Shown here piece by piece: positions 1-9,588 of a DNA stretch of 64,000 nt. The DNA comes from an uncultured Pseudomonas sp. (GTDB lineage Bacteria > Pseudomonadota > Gammaproteobacteria > Pseudomonadales > Pseudomonadaceae), in contig NZ_CAMPHI010000018.1 in assembly GCF_946885955.1 (NCBI RefSeq), positions 1 to 64,000 of the forward strand. Reading direction: 5' to 3'. Within the stretch, counting starts at the first letter, position 1, and the number at the start of each line of letters is the position of its first letter. Under the pieces are notes generated by a model that was not told the origin of the DNA, did not search any database, and saw nothing but the letters and a program-made list of their open reading frames with translations. Both the position numbers and the translations under genes were made by a program.

Positions 1-1
1 G

Positions 2-424
2 CTGCATATCGTGCTGCCTCCGCCCAACTCGGTAGAGATGCAAGTGCCCGCCCCCGCCCCTGAGGACACATCCGCCCAGACCCGCGCCGGACCCGCCTAC
101 AAGGCGCTGGAATTGACCGGCCTGCCCGACGACGAAGCCCTACGTGCGAACAACGGCACCTTCAGCGTCGGCGTGCGCATAGAGCCGCGCCTGGCCCCAG
201 GCCACAGTCTGCGCCTGCTGCTCGACGGCCAACCCTACGGCCAGCCGACCAACGTACCGCGCTTGCAACTGAGCGAAATCGCCCGCGGCGAGCACAGCCT
301 GGCGGTCGAGGTACTGAGCGGCGACAAGCCTGTCCAGCAAAGCGACACCGTCACCTTCACCGTGCAACGGGTCAACACCAGCAGCCCGGCGCTACGTCCG
401 CCACCCCCTCCCGTAACACCCTAA
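2..424 (+). CDS. DUF4124-type envelope protein, 3' part (partial)
   Basis: The reading frame is open from the first bases of the window to the TAA at 422-424, so the true start, signal peptide and probable N-terminal DUF4124 domain lie upstream. A GTG at 11 could be mistaken for the start, but the frame continues before it. The visible 140 residues hold a beta-sandwich-like segment (APGHSLRLLLDGQPYG ... GEHSLAVEV) that is clearly paralogous to the corresponding part of the next gene (PGHNYRLLLDGEAVG ... GTHKLAVEI), followed by a proline-rich tail. The stop is 15 bp before the next start, so the two are probably co-transcribed. Function unknown; exported or periplasmic is inferred from the paralogue. 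Confidence 0.75.
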   Translation: MHIVLPPPNSVEMQVPAPAPEDTSAQTRAGPAYKALELTGLPDDEALRANNGTFSVGVRIEPRLAPGHSLRLLLDGQPYGQPTNVPRLQLSEIARGEHSLAVEVLSGDKPVQQSDTVTFTVQRVNTSSPALRPPPPPVTP

Positions 425-439
425 TCGGCACCCTGAACC

Positions 440-1060
440 ATGCGCAATCTGTTGTTATGTTTGTTAATGCTGAGCCTGCCGACGGCCGCCCAGGTCTATA
501 CCTATATCGACGCCGAGGGTAATCGGGTGTTTACCGACAAGCCCCGGCAAGGCAATGCCGAACCCGTGCAACTGGCGCCGAGCAACAGCATGCCCGCGCC
601 CGACGCCGCAGGTCAGCCAGCGGCAGCCGCCGAACCGGCGACCAAGCCGGCGCAGACCTACCAGATGCTGAGAATCCTGGTTCCGCAACCGGACGCCACC
701 GTACGCAATAACGCCGGCAGCCTGATCGTCACCGCCACCAGTGAGCCGGCGCTATACCCGGGGCACAACTACCGCTTGCTGCTTGATGGCGAAGCGGTCG
801 GCGAGCCGGGACGCAGCCCGGTATTTCCGCTGGAAAATATCGACCGTGGTACCCACAAGCTGGCGGTGGAAATCGTCGACGCGCATGGCCTGATCGTCGA
901 ACGCACGCCCAGCCAGCCCTTTCATCTGATGCGCACCTCCCTGGCGCAGAAGCGCCGGGTCAACCCGTGCAAAAAGGACGATTACGGAGTGCGCCCGGAG
1001 TGCCCGCTGAAAGACAAGCCGGAAGAAAAAACCGATATTCCCTTCGTGCCCTTCATCTAA
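440..1060 (+). CDS. DUF4124 domain-containing exported protein
   Basis: The 206-residue product starts with a short hydrophobic signal peptide (MRNLLLCLLMLSLPTAA, cut probably after AQ). The DUF4124 signature VYTYIDAEGNRVFTDKP follows at about residues 19-35. An Ala/Pro-rich linker (about 55-75) leads to a beta-rich domain (about 77-165) shared with the upstream partial gene. The C-terminus carries two cysteines and a charged KPEEKTD stretch. DUF4124 proteins are envelope-associated and of unknown function. In Pseudomonas such genes commonly sit between glnA and ntrB, which fits the ntrBC genes downstream. No terminator was seen after the stop. Confidence 0.85.
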   Translation: MRNLLLCLLMLSLPTAAQVYTYIDAEGNRVFTDKPRQGNAEPVQLAPSNSMPAPDAAGQPAAAAEPATKPAQTYQMLRILVPQPDATVRNNAGSLIVTATSEPALYPGHNYRLLLDGEAVGEPGRSPVFPLENIDRGTHKLAVEIVDAHGLIVERTPSQPFHLMRTSLAQKRRVNPCKKDDYGVRPECPLKDKPEEKTDIPFVPFI

Positions 1061-1107
1061 GGCCCGTTATCAGGCAAAACAACGCTCGCAACGACAATGC
1101 TGCATAA

Positions 1108-1122
1108 GCACCATTTTGGTGC
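1108..1122 (+). promoter_or_regulatory. candidate NtrC enhancer site
   Basis: GCACCATTTTGGTGC is a perfect match to the classical NtrC dyad GCAC-N5-TGGTGC. A degraded copy (CCCATTTTGGTTC) lies at 1151-1163. The site is about 290 bp upstream of the candidate sigma-54 promoter at 1405-1420, a normal distance for an enhancer, and precedes ntrB. This suggests nitrogen autoregulation of ntrBC, though the upstream DUF4124 genes or glnA are not excluded. Confidence 0.6.
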
Positions 1123-1404
1123 GATAGTCGCAAAGACTATTCGGCCCCTCCCCATTTTGGTTCGCAACCCGACCTGCCGGCGACCGCCAAAAAACATGCC
1201 CAGAAGCTGCCGGATGAAATATCGCCCCATAATGGAAGTGCCCGATCAGCCAGATTTATCGAGGTTTTTCCGCCGAAAGCCGGGTTATCGACGATAAAAC
1301 CGCGGAAAACCGCGAGCAACCGATGTCTGCCGCACGATGCCGGGCAGAGCCCCGTCGCTCACTGCCCACTTATTGCGCGATTCCCATGCGTCTTTTCGGG
1401 GCTT

Positions 1405-1420
1405 TGGTTTGCTTCTTGCA
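1405..1420 (+). promoter_or_regulatory. candidate sigma-54 promoter of ntrBC
   Basis: TGGTTTGCTTCTTGCA has the GG-N10-GC spacing required for sigma-54 (GG at 1406-1407, GC at 1418-1419) and a perfect -12 element TTGCA; the -24 element is only TGG. It lies about 210 bp before the ntrB start. GG-N10-GC matches also occur by chance (another is at 1118-1131), so the NtrC site upstream is the main support. The rest of the 1061-1627 gap holds a small hairpin (CGCGG-AAAA-CCGCG, 1301-1314) and no credible gene. Confidence 0.45.
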
Positions 1421-1627
1421 TTTTCCGCCCATAGCCGCACCCCGGAGTTCTGTTGGCGGTTCGTCACAGCCGCGGCAGAAATCGATTTGGGGCAGAACGA
1501 GGCACGAGGAATGAAGTTTGGTTGTTCCAGATAAGCGACGAGAAACCCGGGGCCGCGACAGCAGCGCCCTGTTCCTGGCGACGGCGCAATCGCGCCGCTC
1601 GCGGCGAAACGTCAGCAGACCCTATAT

Positions 1628-2709
1628 ATGACCATCAACGACGCACTGCACCGCCTGCTGTTGGATAACCTGACCACCGCGACCCTGCTGCTCAACGACG
1701 CCCTGCGCCTGGAGTACATGAACCCGGCCGCGGAGATGCTGCTCGCGGTCAGCGGCCAGCGCAGCCACGGCCAATTCATCAGCGAGCTGTTCACCGAATC
1801 GGCCGAAGCCTTGAGCGCCCTGCGCCAGGCGGTCGAAGAGGCGCACCCGTTCAACAAGCGCGAAGCGATACTCACCGCCGTCACCGGCCAGACCCTGACC
1901 GTCGATTACGCGGTAACGCCGATCATCAACCGCGGCGCCACGCTGTTGCTGCTGGAGGTGCACCCGCGCGATCGCCTGCTGCGCATCACCAAGGAAGAGG
2001 CCCAGCTGTCCAAGCAGGAAACCACCAAGATGCTGGTGCGCGGCCTGGCCCACGAGATCAAGAACCCGCTCGGTGGCATTCGCGGCGCTGCCCAGTTGCT
2101 GGCCCGCGAGCTGCCGGAGGAAAGCCTCAAGGATTACACCAACGTGATCATCGAGGAGGCCGACCGCTTGCGTAACCTGGTCGATCGCATGCTCGGCTCG
2201 AACAAACTGCCGTCGCTGGCGCTGACCAACGTGCACGAAGTGCTGGAACGGGTTGGCAGCCTGGTCGAAGCGGAAAGCCAGGGCAGCATCACCCTGGTGC
2301 GCGACTACGACCCGAGCATCCCGGACCTGATGATCGACCGCGAGCAGATGATCCAGGCGGTGCTGAATATCGTACGCAACGCCATGCAGGCGATCGGCAG
2401 CCAGAACGAGCTGCGCCTGGGCCGCATCACCCTGCGCACCCGCACGCTGCGCCAGTTCACCATCGGCCATTGCCGCCATCGCCTGGTGACCCGCGTGGAG
2501 ATCATCGACAACGGCCCCGGCATTCCGGCCGAACTGCAGGAAACCATCTTCTACCCCATGGTCAGCGGGCGTGCCGACGGCACCGGCCTCGGCCTGGCCA
2601 TTACCCAGAACATCATTAGCCAGCACCAGGGGCTGATCGAGTGCGAAAGCCATCCGGGCCATACCGTGTTCTCGATCTTTCTGCCGCTGGAACAAGGAGT
2701 AACTTCGTC

Positions 2710-2713
<4 letters not shown>
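1628..2713 (+). CDS. ntrB: nitrogen regulation sensor histidine kinase NtrB
   Basis: Cytoplasmic two-component kinase/phosphatase that phosphorylates NtrC under nitrogen limitation. The 361 residues match the family length. A PAS domain covers about residues 5-110. The dimerisation/phosphoacceptor helix holds the H-box GLAHEIKNPLGG with His142. The ATPase domain shows the N-box (NIVRNAMQAI, Asn247/Asn251), G1 (DNGPG, 294-298) and G2 (GTGLGLAI, 318-325). No membrane segments are present, as expected for NtrB. The start has no strong ribosome-binding site. The stop overlaps the ntrC start as ATGA, indicating translational coupling. A candidate NtrC site and sigma-54 promoter lie upstream. Confidence 0.97.
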
Positions 2714-4146
<1,433 letters not shown>

Positions 4147-4157
4147 CAGCCGCTTTC

Positions 4158-4228
4158 GTAGGCTGGGTTAGCGGCGACTTTCGCGGTTTCAACAGCGACA
4201 GCACCATCGGCCGCCGCGTAACCCAACA
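4158..4228. repeat. intergenic palindromic repeat, GGGTTA family
   Basis: The element begins GTAGGCTGGGTTA and ends GCCGCGTAACCCAACA, giving inverted ends. A related copy with the same GCCGCGTAACCCAACA end is at 62271-62338. It fills most of the gap between the ntrC and cysQ stop codons and might act as a bidirectional transcript end; no T-run is present. Confidence 0.6.
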
Positions 4229-4261
4229 AAGCCGCGATGCGGTGCTGCGACCGGACGCCGA

Positions 4262-5083
4262 TCAATCCAGCGCGCGGGCCAATTCGATCAATTCGGAACG
4301 CCATTCGGCAGCGGCCGGCAAGGCCAGGAATGACGGGTTGAGCAAGGATTCGCGCGCCTGGTAATCGAGCGCTTCGCCGCGCAGCGTCAGCACTTCGCCA
4401 CCAGCGCCTTCGAGCACGCCCTGGGCTGCCGCCGTGTCCCACTGCGAAGTCGGCGCCAAACGCGGGTAACAATCGGCGCTGCCTTCGGCGAGCTGACAGA
4501 ACTTCAACGAACTGCCAACACTGACCAATTGCAGATCGCCGAAACGCTCGCTCAGGCCCGTGAGCAGACGCTCCTGCGCCGGGCTCGAATGACGGCGGCT
4601 GGCGACCAGGGTAAAAGCCTCCTCCGGCGCCAGGCGCACGCCGATCGGCTGCGCCGCGCCATCGGCGTCGGCCCGCCAGGCGCCGAGCCCGGCACCGCCG
4701 TAATAGCAACGGCCGTTGGCCGGGATACCGACCACGCCGAATACCACTCGACCGTGTTCGATCAACGCGACGTTGACGGTGAACTCTTCGCTATCGGCGA
4801 TAAATTCCTTGGTGCCATCGAGCGGATCGACCAGCCACCAGCGCGTCCACTGGACGCGCTCGCTCAGGGGTATATCGGCGGCCTCTTCCGACAGCACCGG
4901 GATACTTGGATCGAGCGCGAGCAAGCCATCGTTGAGGATATGGTGGGCGGCCATATCGGCGGCGGTCACCGGCGAGGCGTCGGCCTTGGCATCGACCGCC
5001 ACGCCGGTACGCCAATACGGCAGGATCGCCGCGCCGGCCTGGCGCACCAACGCAATCACGGCGGGGAGCAGTGGATGGCTCAT
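4262..5083 (-). CDS. cysQ: 3'(2'),5'-bisphosphate nucleotidase CysQ
   Basis: Hydrolyses 3'-phosphoadenosine-5'-phosphate (PAP) to AMP and phosphate, clearing the by-product of sulfate assimilation. It belongs to the Mg-dependent inositol-monophosphatase superfamily. The 273-residue product shows the metal-binding motifs SEEAAD (Glu66/Glu67), DPLDGTKEF (Asp87, Asp90) and SQWDTAAAQ (Asp216). The length fits CysQ. The start overlaps the stop of the upstream nudE gene (ATGA at 5080-5083), so the two are translationally coupled. A cysQ-nudE pair next to yrfG is a conserved arrangement in Pseudomonas. Confidence 0.96.
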   Translation of the reverse strand: MSHPLLPAVIALVRQAGAAILPYWRTGVAVDAKADASPVTAADMAAHHILNDGLLALDPSIPVLSEEAADIPLSERVQWTRWWLVDPLDGTKEFIADSEEFTVNVALIEHGRVVFGVVGIPANGRCYYGGAGLGAWRADADGAAQPIGVRLAPEEAFTLVASRRHSSPAQERLLTGLSERFGDLQLVSVGSSLKFCQLAEGSADCYPRLAPTSQWDTAAAQGVLEGAGGEVLTLRGEALDYQARESLLNPSFLALPAAAEWRSELIELARALD

Positions 5084-5646
5084 TGGCTGTACTCCCCACG
5101 CTGGCCAAGCAGATCGCGCACCAGGTACAGCGCCGCCAGGGCGCGTCCTTCGCTGAACTGCGGGTGCTGCACCAGGCTGGACAACTCGCCCAGGTCGATC
5201 TTGTCCACGCGCATCGGTTCGGGCTCATCGCCCGGCAGGCTTTCCGGGTACAGATCGCGGGCCAGCACCACTTGAATTTTCTGGCTCATATAACCGGGCG
5301 ACAAACTCAACTCGGCCAGATGCTCCAGTTTTCGTGCGCCGAAGCCGGCCTCCTCCTTGAGTTCGCGGTTGGCCGCATCCAGCACGTCTTCGCCTGGCTC
5401 GATCAGGCCCTTGGGCAGCGAGAGCTGATAGTCGTCGGTGCCGCCGCAGTATTCTTCGACCAGCAGCGCATGCCGCTCGTCGACCATCGCCACTATCATC
5501 ACCGCACCGTAACCCGCGCCCTTGCCAACCAGCCGCTCATAGGTACGCTCCACGCCGTTGGTGAAACGCAACTGCAACTCTTCGACACGGAACAGACGAC
5601 TGCTGGCGACGATCTCGCGAGCCAGCACGGTGGGCTTTTGACGCAT
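5080..5646 (-). CDS. nudE: ADP compounds hydrolase NudE (Nudix)
   Basis: Nudix hydrolase acting on ADP-ribose, NADH and diadenosine polyphosphates. The start at 5646 is chosen over an upstream in-frame ATG because an AAGGAG box sits just before it, and the resulting 188 residues match E. coli NudE (about 186). The Nudix box GX5EX7REUXEEXGU is intact at residues 80-102 (GLIEPGE ... RELKEEAGF). The gene is first in an operon with cysQ and diverges from yrfG; the shared upstream region is about 200 bp. Confidence 0.95.
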   Translation of the reverse strand: MRQKPTVLAREIVASSRLFRVEELQLRFTNGVERTYERLVGKGAGYGAVMIVAMVDERHALLVEEYCGGTDDYQLSLPKGLIEPGEDVLDAANRELKEEAGFGARKLEHLAELSLSPGYMSQKIQVVLARDLYPESLPGDEPEPMRVDKIDLGELSSLVQHPQFSEGRALAALYLVRDLLGQRGEYSQ

Positions 5647-5849
5647 AAACGGCTCCTTGGTGGGTGACGCGATCCTGGCAGGACGCACAAAGCGCAGAGT
5701 CGGCGCTCACACCCTCACGGCGTGACTTAGCGGGTTATCATACCCCGGCTTTCGCCTGGGCGGCCGCCGCAGATTGCATCATGGCGACGCCGGTTGAGCG
5801 AATCGCGACCAAGTCACTCTAAATACCGTATTTCTGAACAAGAGCCACC

Positions 5850-6506
5850 ATGCCGTTATTGCCCTGGACCGAGATCGACACCGTGCTGCTGGATATGGAC
5901 GGCACCCTGCTCGATCTGCATTTCGACAACCACTTCTGGCTGCAGCACCTGCCGCAGCGCTATGCCGAGCATCACGGCATCAGCCGTGCGCTGGCCGAGG
6001 CCGAGCTGCTGCCGCTGTTCAAGCGGCACGCCGGCACGCTGAACTGGTATTGCACGGATTTCTGGAGCAGCGAGCTCGCCCTGCCGATCCGCGAGCTCAA
6101 GCGCGAAGTCGCTCACCTGATCGCCCTGCGCCCGGACGCCGACGCCTTTCTCGCCGCCCTGCGCAACGCCGGCAAGCGCGTGGTGCTGATCACCAATGCT
6201 CACCGCGATTCGCTGTCGCTGAAGCTCGAACGGATCGAGCTGGCACCCTACTTCGAGCGCCTGATCAGCTCCCACGATTACGGTTTCCCCAAAGAGGACC
6301 AGCAATTCTGGTTCGCCCTGCGCCAGGACGTCGACTTCGACCCGGCGCGCAGCCTGTTTATCGACGACAGCCTGCCGATTCTGCGCAGCGCCCGCGACTT
6401 CGGCATCGGTCATCTACTGGCGGTGCGCGAGCCGGACAGCCAGGCCGGCCCCAAGGACACCGAGGAGTTCGCCGCGGTGGAGGACTATCGCCACCTGCTG
6501 CCCTGA
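5850..6506 (+). CDS. yrfG: HAD-family GMP/IMP nucleotidase YrfG
   Basis: HAD-superfamily phosphohydrolase of 218 residues. Motif I is DMDGT with nucleophile Asp15 and Asp17. Motif II is the Thr in VVLITNAH. Motif III is the Lys in YGFPKEDQQF. Motif IV is FIDDS. The helical cap insert lies between motifs I and II. E. coli YrfG, a purine 5'-nucleotidase, is the same size. The genes converge with a 10-bp gap to the alcohol dehydrogenase downstream. Confidence 0.9.
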   Translation: MPLLPWTEIDTVLLDMDGTLLDLHFDNHFWLQHLPQRYAEHHGISRALAEAELLPLFKRHAGTLNWYCTDFWSSELALPIRELKREVAHLIALRPDADAFLAALRNAGKRVVLITNAHRDSLSLKLERIELAPYFERLISSHDYGFPKEDQQFWFALRQDVDFDPARSLFIDDSLPILRSARDFGIGHLLAVREPDSQAGPKDTEEFAAVEDYRHLLP

Positions 6507-6516
6507 GGCAGAACCG

Positions 6517-7557
6517 CTAGAACTCGGTGACCACGGTGACACCCGCAACGATCGAGCGGTCCATGGCCATCAGCGCATCGATCGACTGTTCCAGGCTGAT
6601 GGTCCTCCCGATCAGTTTTTCCGGCGCCAGCTTGCCCGACTGCATCATCGCCAGCATGTCGCCGTAACGATGCGCCTGCATTCCGTGACTGCCAAGAATT
6701 TCCAGCTCATGGGCGATGACCCTATCCATTGGCACGCTCGGATTGGCGTGATCGGCCAGCATCAGGCCGACCTGGATATGCTTGCCGCGCTTGCGCAGGC
6801 TTCTGATCGAGTTCACGCAGGTAACCGGATGCCCCAGCGCGTCGAGCGACACATGCGCCCCGCCCCTGGAAATCTCGGCGACGGCAGCGGCGACATCGTC
6901 GCAGCCCTGGGCGTTCAGGGTGGCGACCGCACCCAGTGAGCGCGCCAGCTCCAGTTTGTCATCGGCCATATCGATGGCGATGACATTGGCGCCTATCGCG
7001 TTGGCGATCATCACCGCGGACAGGCCGACGCCCCCGCAGCCATGCACCGCGACCCACTGCCCTGCCGCTACGCGGCCCTGATCGACCACCGCCCGAAACG
7101 AGGTCACGAAGCGGCAGCCCAAGCTGGCGGCCGTGGCGAAGTCCAGATGCTCCGGCAACGGCACCAGATTGATGTCGGCATGATGAATGCCGACGTACTC
7201 GGCGAACGAGCCCCAGTGGGTAAACCCTGGCTGGAACTGATGGTCGCAGACCTGGTGATTACCGCTATGGCACTCGCCGCAGCTACCGCAGCCGCCGACG
7301 AAGGGCACCGTCACCCGGTCACCGACCTTGAACAGACGCACGTCCTTGCCAACGGCTTCGATGACACCGGCGAACTCATGCCCAGGCACATGGGGCAGTC
7401 GTATATCGGGATCGTGGCCCATCCAGCCATGCCAATCGCTACGGCACACGCCGGTGGCCATGACCTTGATCACCACGCCATGGCGCGCGGGGCTGGGATC
7501 GGCCACCGAGAGAATCTGCGGAGGGGCGGAGAATTGCTCGTAAACGACGGCCTTCAT
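6517..7557 (-). CDS. zinc-dependent alcohol dehydrogenase (MDR superfamily)
   Basis: Medium-chain NAD(P)-dependent dehydrogenase of 346 residues. The start [10 protein letters not shown] at 7557 is chosen because it is the canonical family N-terminus and follows a GAGG box; the in-frame ATG further upstream adds only an unconserved extension. Catalytic zinc ligands are Cys38, His60/Glu61 and a Cys near 148 (ASLGC). Structural zinc ligands are Cys90, Cys93, Cys96 and Cys104. The nucleotide-binding motif is GCGGVG. The substrate cannot be told from sequence. It is transcribed away from an Lrp-type regulator that probably controls it. Confidence 0.9.
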   Translation of the reverse strand: MKAVVYEQFSAPPQILSVADPSPARHGVVIKVMATGVCRSDWHGWMGHDPDIRLPHVPGHEFAGVIEAVGKDVRLFKVGDRVTVPFVGGCGSCGECHSGNHQVCDHQFQPGFTHWGSFAEYVGIHHADINLVPLPEHLDFATAASLGCRFVTSFRAVVDQGRVAAGQWVAVHGCGGVGLSAVMIANAIGANVIAIDMADDKLELARSLGAVATLNAQGCDDVAAAVAEISRGGAHVSLDALGHPVTCVNSIRSLRKRGKHIQVGLMLADHANPSVPMDRVIAHELEILGSHGMQAHRYGDMLAMMQSGKLAPEKLIGRTISLEQSIDALMAMDRSIVAGVTVVTEF

Positions 7558-7659
7558 GACTCGGAACCTCGTGCTGTGCCAATGACCTGATATTGGCAAT
7601 CATCCTAGGCCCGAGCGCAGAAATTACCTTGCCATTTTCCCTTGGCCAGCCGCAGCCAC

Positions 7660-7674
7660 AGGAATAATCTTCCT
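7660..7674. promoter_or_regulatory. candidate Lrp/AsnC-type operator
   Basis: AGGAA-TAATC-TTCCT is a perfect 15-bp dyad in the AT-rich 148-bp gap between the divergent alcohol dehydrogenase and Lrp-type regulator genes. Lrp-family proteins bind 15-bp dyads with AT-rich centres. It lies 31 bp before the regulator start and so is well placed for autoregulation and control of the dehydrogenase. Confidence 0.4.
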
Positions 7675-7705
7675 AAAATCCATAAATTATAGGAACGACC
7701 CACCA

Positions 7706-8185
7706 ATGGAAAAGATAGACAGGGTAGATATCGGCATTCTGGAACGATTGCAGCGTGACGGTCGCCTGAGCAATGCCAGGCTCGCCCAGGATCTTTCGAT
7801 CAGCGAAACGCCCTGCTGGCGCCGACTCAAGCGGCTGGAAGAGGACGGCGTCATCGAGGGTTATCAGGCCAATCTGAATCGACGCAAGCTGGGGCTCGGC
7901 GTCATGGCCTTCGTCCAACTCACCTGCACCGAGCATGACGAAACCACCACCCGTGCCTTCGAAGCCATCATTCAGTCGTCGGCCAATGTCCTGTCGTGCC
8001 ACAACACCACTGGCGAGGCCGACTTTCTCCTGCAAGTGGTAGCCAAGGACCTGGACGACTACAGCCAGTTCGTCGAGCAGGTGCTGAGAAAGCTTCCCGG
8101 CGTATCGGCCATCCGCTCGAACCTCTCGCTCAGGGAGCTGAAATCATCCAGCCGCTTGCCGCTTTCCTGTGCTGGGGTCGCCTGA
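7706..8185 (+). CDS. Lrp/AsnC family transcriptional regulator
   Basis: A 159-residue regulator. The N-terminal winged HTH (residues 1-60) has the family pattern DRVDIGILERLQRDGR, then LAQDLSISETPCWRRLKRL. The C-terminal RAM/effector domain is about 70-145 and includes the VLSCHNTTGEADFLLQV strand typical of the amino-acid-binding fold. It diverges from the zinc alcohol dehydrogenase, which is the likely target. The effector is unknown. Confidence 0.92.
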   Translation: MEKIDRVDIGILERLQRDGRLSNARLAQDLSISETPCWRRLKRLEEDGVIEGYQANLNRRKLGLGVMAFVQLTCTEHDETTTRAFEAIIQSSANVLSCHNTTGEADFLLQVVAKDLDDYSQFVEQVLRKLPGVSAIRSNLSLRELKSSSRLPLSCAGVA

Positions 8186-8207
8186 TCCGCAGGAACCCAG
8201 CGGAGGG

Positions 8208-9035
8208 CTAAGTGCTGGCCGGGCTGTAGACCCGCGGCGCACTGTGGTGCGGCAGGTGGATCAGGTTGAGCCGATGCTCGCGCGCCCAGCGCACCGTGAG
8301 GTCGGTCGGTGCCGAAAGGCTGACCAGGGTGGAGAATTCGCCGCGCACCGCCTTTTGGATCAATTCCAGGCTGCAGCGACTGGTGATCACTACGAAACCC
8401 TGACGGGTGTTGCGGCCCTGCCGGCGCAGTGCGCCGATCAGCTTGTCGAGGGCGTTATGCCGGCCGATATCTTCGCGGCACAGGCCGATTTCGCCAGCCC
8501 GATCGACGTACAGCGCGGCATGCAGCGCGCCGCTGTGGCGCGCCAGGCTTTGCACGTCGGCGATACGCGTGCGCAGGTCACGCAAGTGTTCGGCGGGCGG
8601 CAACGGACTGGGCGGCAGCGACCTGAGTTGCGGCAGCGCCTGTTCCAGCGCGGCCACGCCACACAGGCCGCAACCGCTGGTGCCGGCCAGTTGCCGACGT
8701 TGCTGCTTGAGCGCCCAGAACGCGCGGTTGCTGATCTGCACGTCGGCGCTGAGGCTGTCGCCGTTGCGCTGGATGCGGATGTCATAGATATCCGCGACGC
8801 TCTCGATCACCGCGCTACTCAGGCTGAAGCCGACGACGAAATCCTCCACGGCCGAGGGCGAGACCATCATCACCGCATGGCCGATGCCGTTGTAGGCAAT
8901 CGCCAGGGCGCACTCCTCGGCCAATACCGCACTGCCCGCGGCAGCCGCGTCGTCCAGCTCGACGTAGGCGTAGCCGTCCTGGACCGGGCTGGCGATCTCG
9001 CCAGTGACTGGAACGGGGGTGCGACGTGGCATCAT
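8208..9035 (-). CDS. fdhD: formate dehydrogenase accessory sulfurtransferase FdhD
   Basis: FdhD carries sulfur from a cysteine desulfurase to the molybdenum cofactor of formate dehydrogenase, and is required for its activity. The start at 9035 is chosen for its TTGGAG box; an upstream in-frame ATG falls in a repeat element. The 275-residue product has the catalytic CGLCG motif (Cys122 and Cys125). It lies 156 bp downstream of fdsD and on the same strand as the Fds structural genes, equivalent to fdsC in other bacteria, but here the order is fdsD before fdhD. A repeat (9063-9135) lies between it and fdsD. Confidence 0.95.
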   Translation of the reverse strand: MMPRRTPVPVTGEIASPVQDGYAYVELDDAAAAGSAVLAEECALAIAYNGIGHAVMMVSPSAVEDFVVGFSLSSAVIESVADIYDIRIQRNGDSLSADVQISNRAFWALKQQRRQLAGTSGCGLCGVAALEQALPQLRSLPPSPLPPAEHLRDLRTRIADVQSLARHSGALHAALYVDRAGEIGLCREDIGRHNALDKLIGALRRQGRNTRQGFVVITSRCSLELIQKAVRGEFSTLVSLSAPTDLTVRWAREHRLNLIHLPHHSAPRVYSPAST

Positions 9036-9062
9036 CGAAGACTCCAAGGGGCCGCTCAGTCC

Positions 9063-9135
9063 GTAGGGTGGATCACGCTTCATCGATCCACCACGGTGCC
9101 GCAATGGTGGATAAAAAGAGCGTCATCCACCTTAC
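9063..9135. repeat. palindromic repeat, GTAGGGTGGAT family
   Basis: Begins GTAGGGTGGATCACGC and ends GCGTCATCCACCTTAC, an imperfect inverted pair around a TCCACCA...TGGTGGA core. The closest copy is at 53357-53425; shorter cousins with GTAGGGTGGACA ends are at 25469-25544 and 43381-43445. Confidence 0.7.
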
Positions 9136-9191
9136 GGCGAACCGAGACCTGGTGGTTGTTGCGCATTAGCGGGGCTGGTGCGTATAGCCCC

Positions 9192-9443
9192 CTACACTGC
9201 TCGCGCGGCCAACGGCTCGACCTGGTCGCGCCGGGTACGCATGGCCTCGACCACGAAGGCACTCAGCCCTTCGCCGCCACTGGCATCGAGGTGGGCATAG
9301 AGCGCGACGCGCATCTGCGGGTCCCATTGACGCCGCAGGTGCTGGGCGAAATCGTCGCGACTCTGCTGCGGATCCGGCTGCGAGGCGAAGAAGTCGCCGA
9401 TCTGGTTGGCCATCTTGATCAGTTGCGTGGCGTTCATGCCCAT
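9192..9443 (-). CDS. fdsD: formate dehydrogenase delta subunit FdsD
   Basis: Small 83-residue protein of the formate dehydrogenase delta family, recognised from its N-terminal pattern (LIKMANQIGDFF) and the later HLRRQWDPQMR segment. The delta subunit is needed for assembly or stability of the soluble NAD-dependent enzyme. An AGGGGGA box precedes the ATG at 9443; a second ATG two codons later is possible. It is separated from fdsA by 145 bp that contain a palindromic repeat, unusual within an operon. Confidence 0.88.
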   Translation of the reverse strand: MGMNATQLIKMANQIGDFFASQPDPQQSRDDFAQHLRRQWDPQMRVALYAHLDASGGEGLSAFVVEAMRTRRDQVEPLAARAV

Positions 9444-9494
9444 TGCAGAGTCCCCCTGAGTAGGGCGGGTCGAACCGCGTAGGTTGAGCGCGTT

Positions 9495-9564
9495 GTAGCC
9501 CGGATGAAATCCGGGGAAGCGATTCCATAGCCGCTACCGATGTCCCGGATTGCATCCGGGCTAC
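9495..9564. repeat. palindromic repeat, GTAGCCCGGATG family
   Basis: GTAGCCCGGATGAAATCCGGG at one end and CCCGGATTGCATCCGGGCTAC at the other, a strong inverted repeat. It lies between fdsA and fdsD inside the formate dehydrogenase operon. Copies are at 25559-25624, 43304-43371, 53435-53487 and a half-copy at 42029-42051. Confidence 0.8.
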
Positions 9565-9588
9565 GGGGCTGTGTCGTTGCGCAGAACC

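Noticed and set aside
11..13. GTG as the start of the first gene
   Set aside because: The frame is open to the window edge and the domain expected before it is missing, so the gene continues upstream.
1118..1131. Second GG-N10-GC sigma-54-like match
   Set aside because: It overlaps the NtrC dyad itself and its -24/-12 elements are poor (TGGTGCG, GTCGCA); chance matches of this pattern are frequent.
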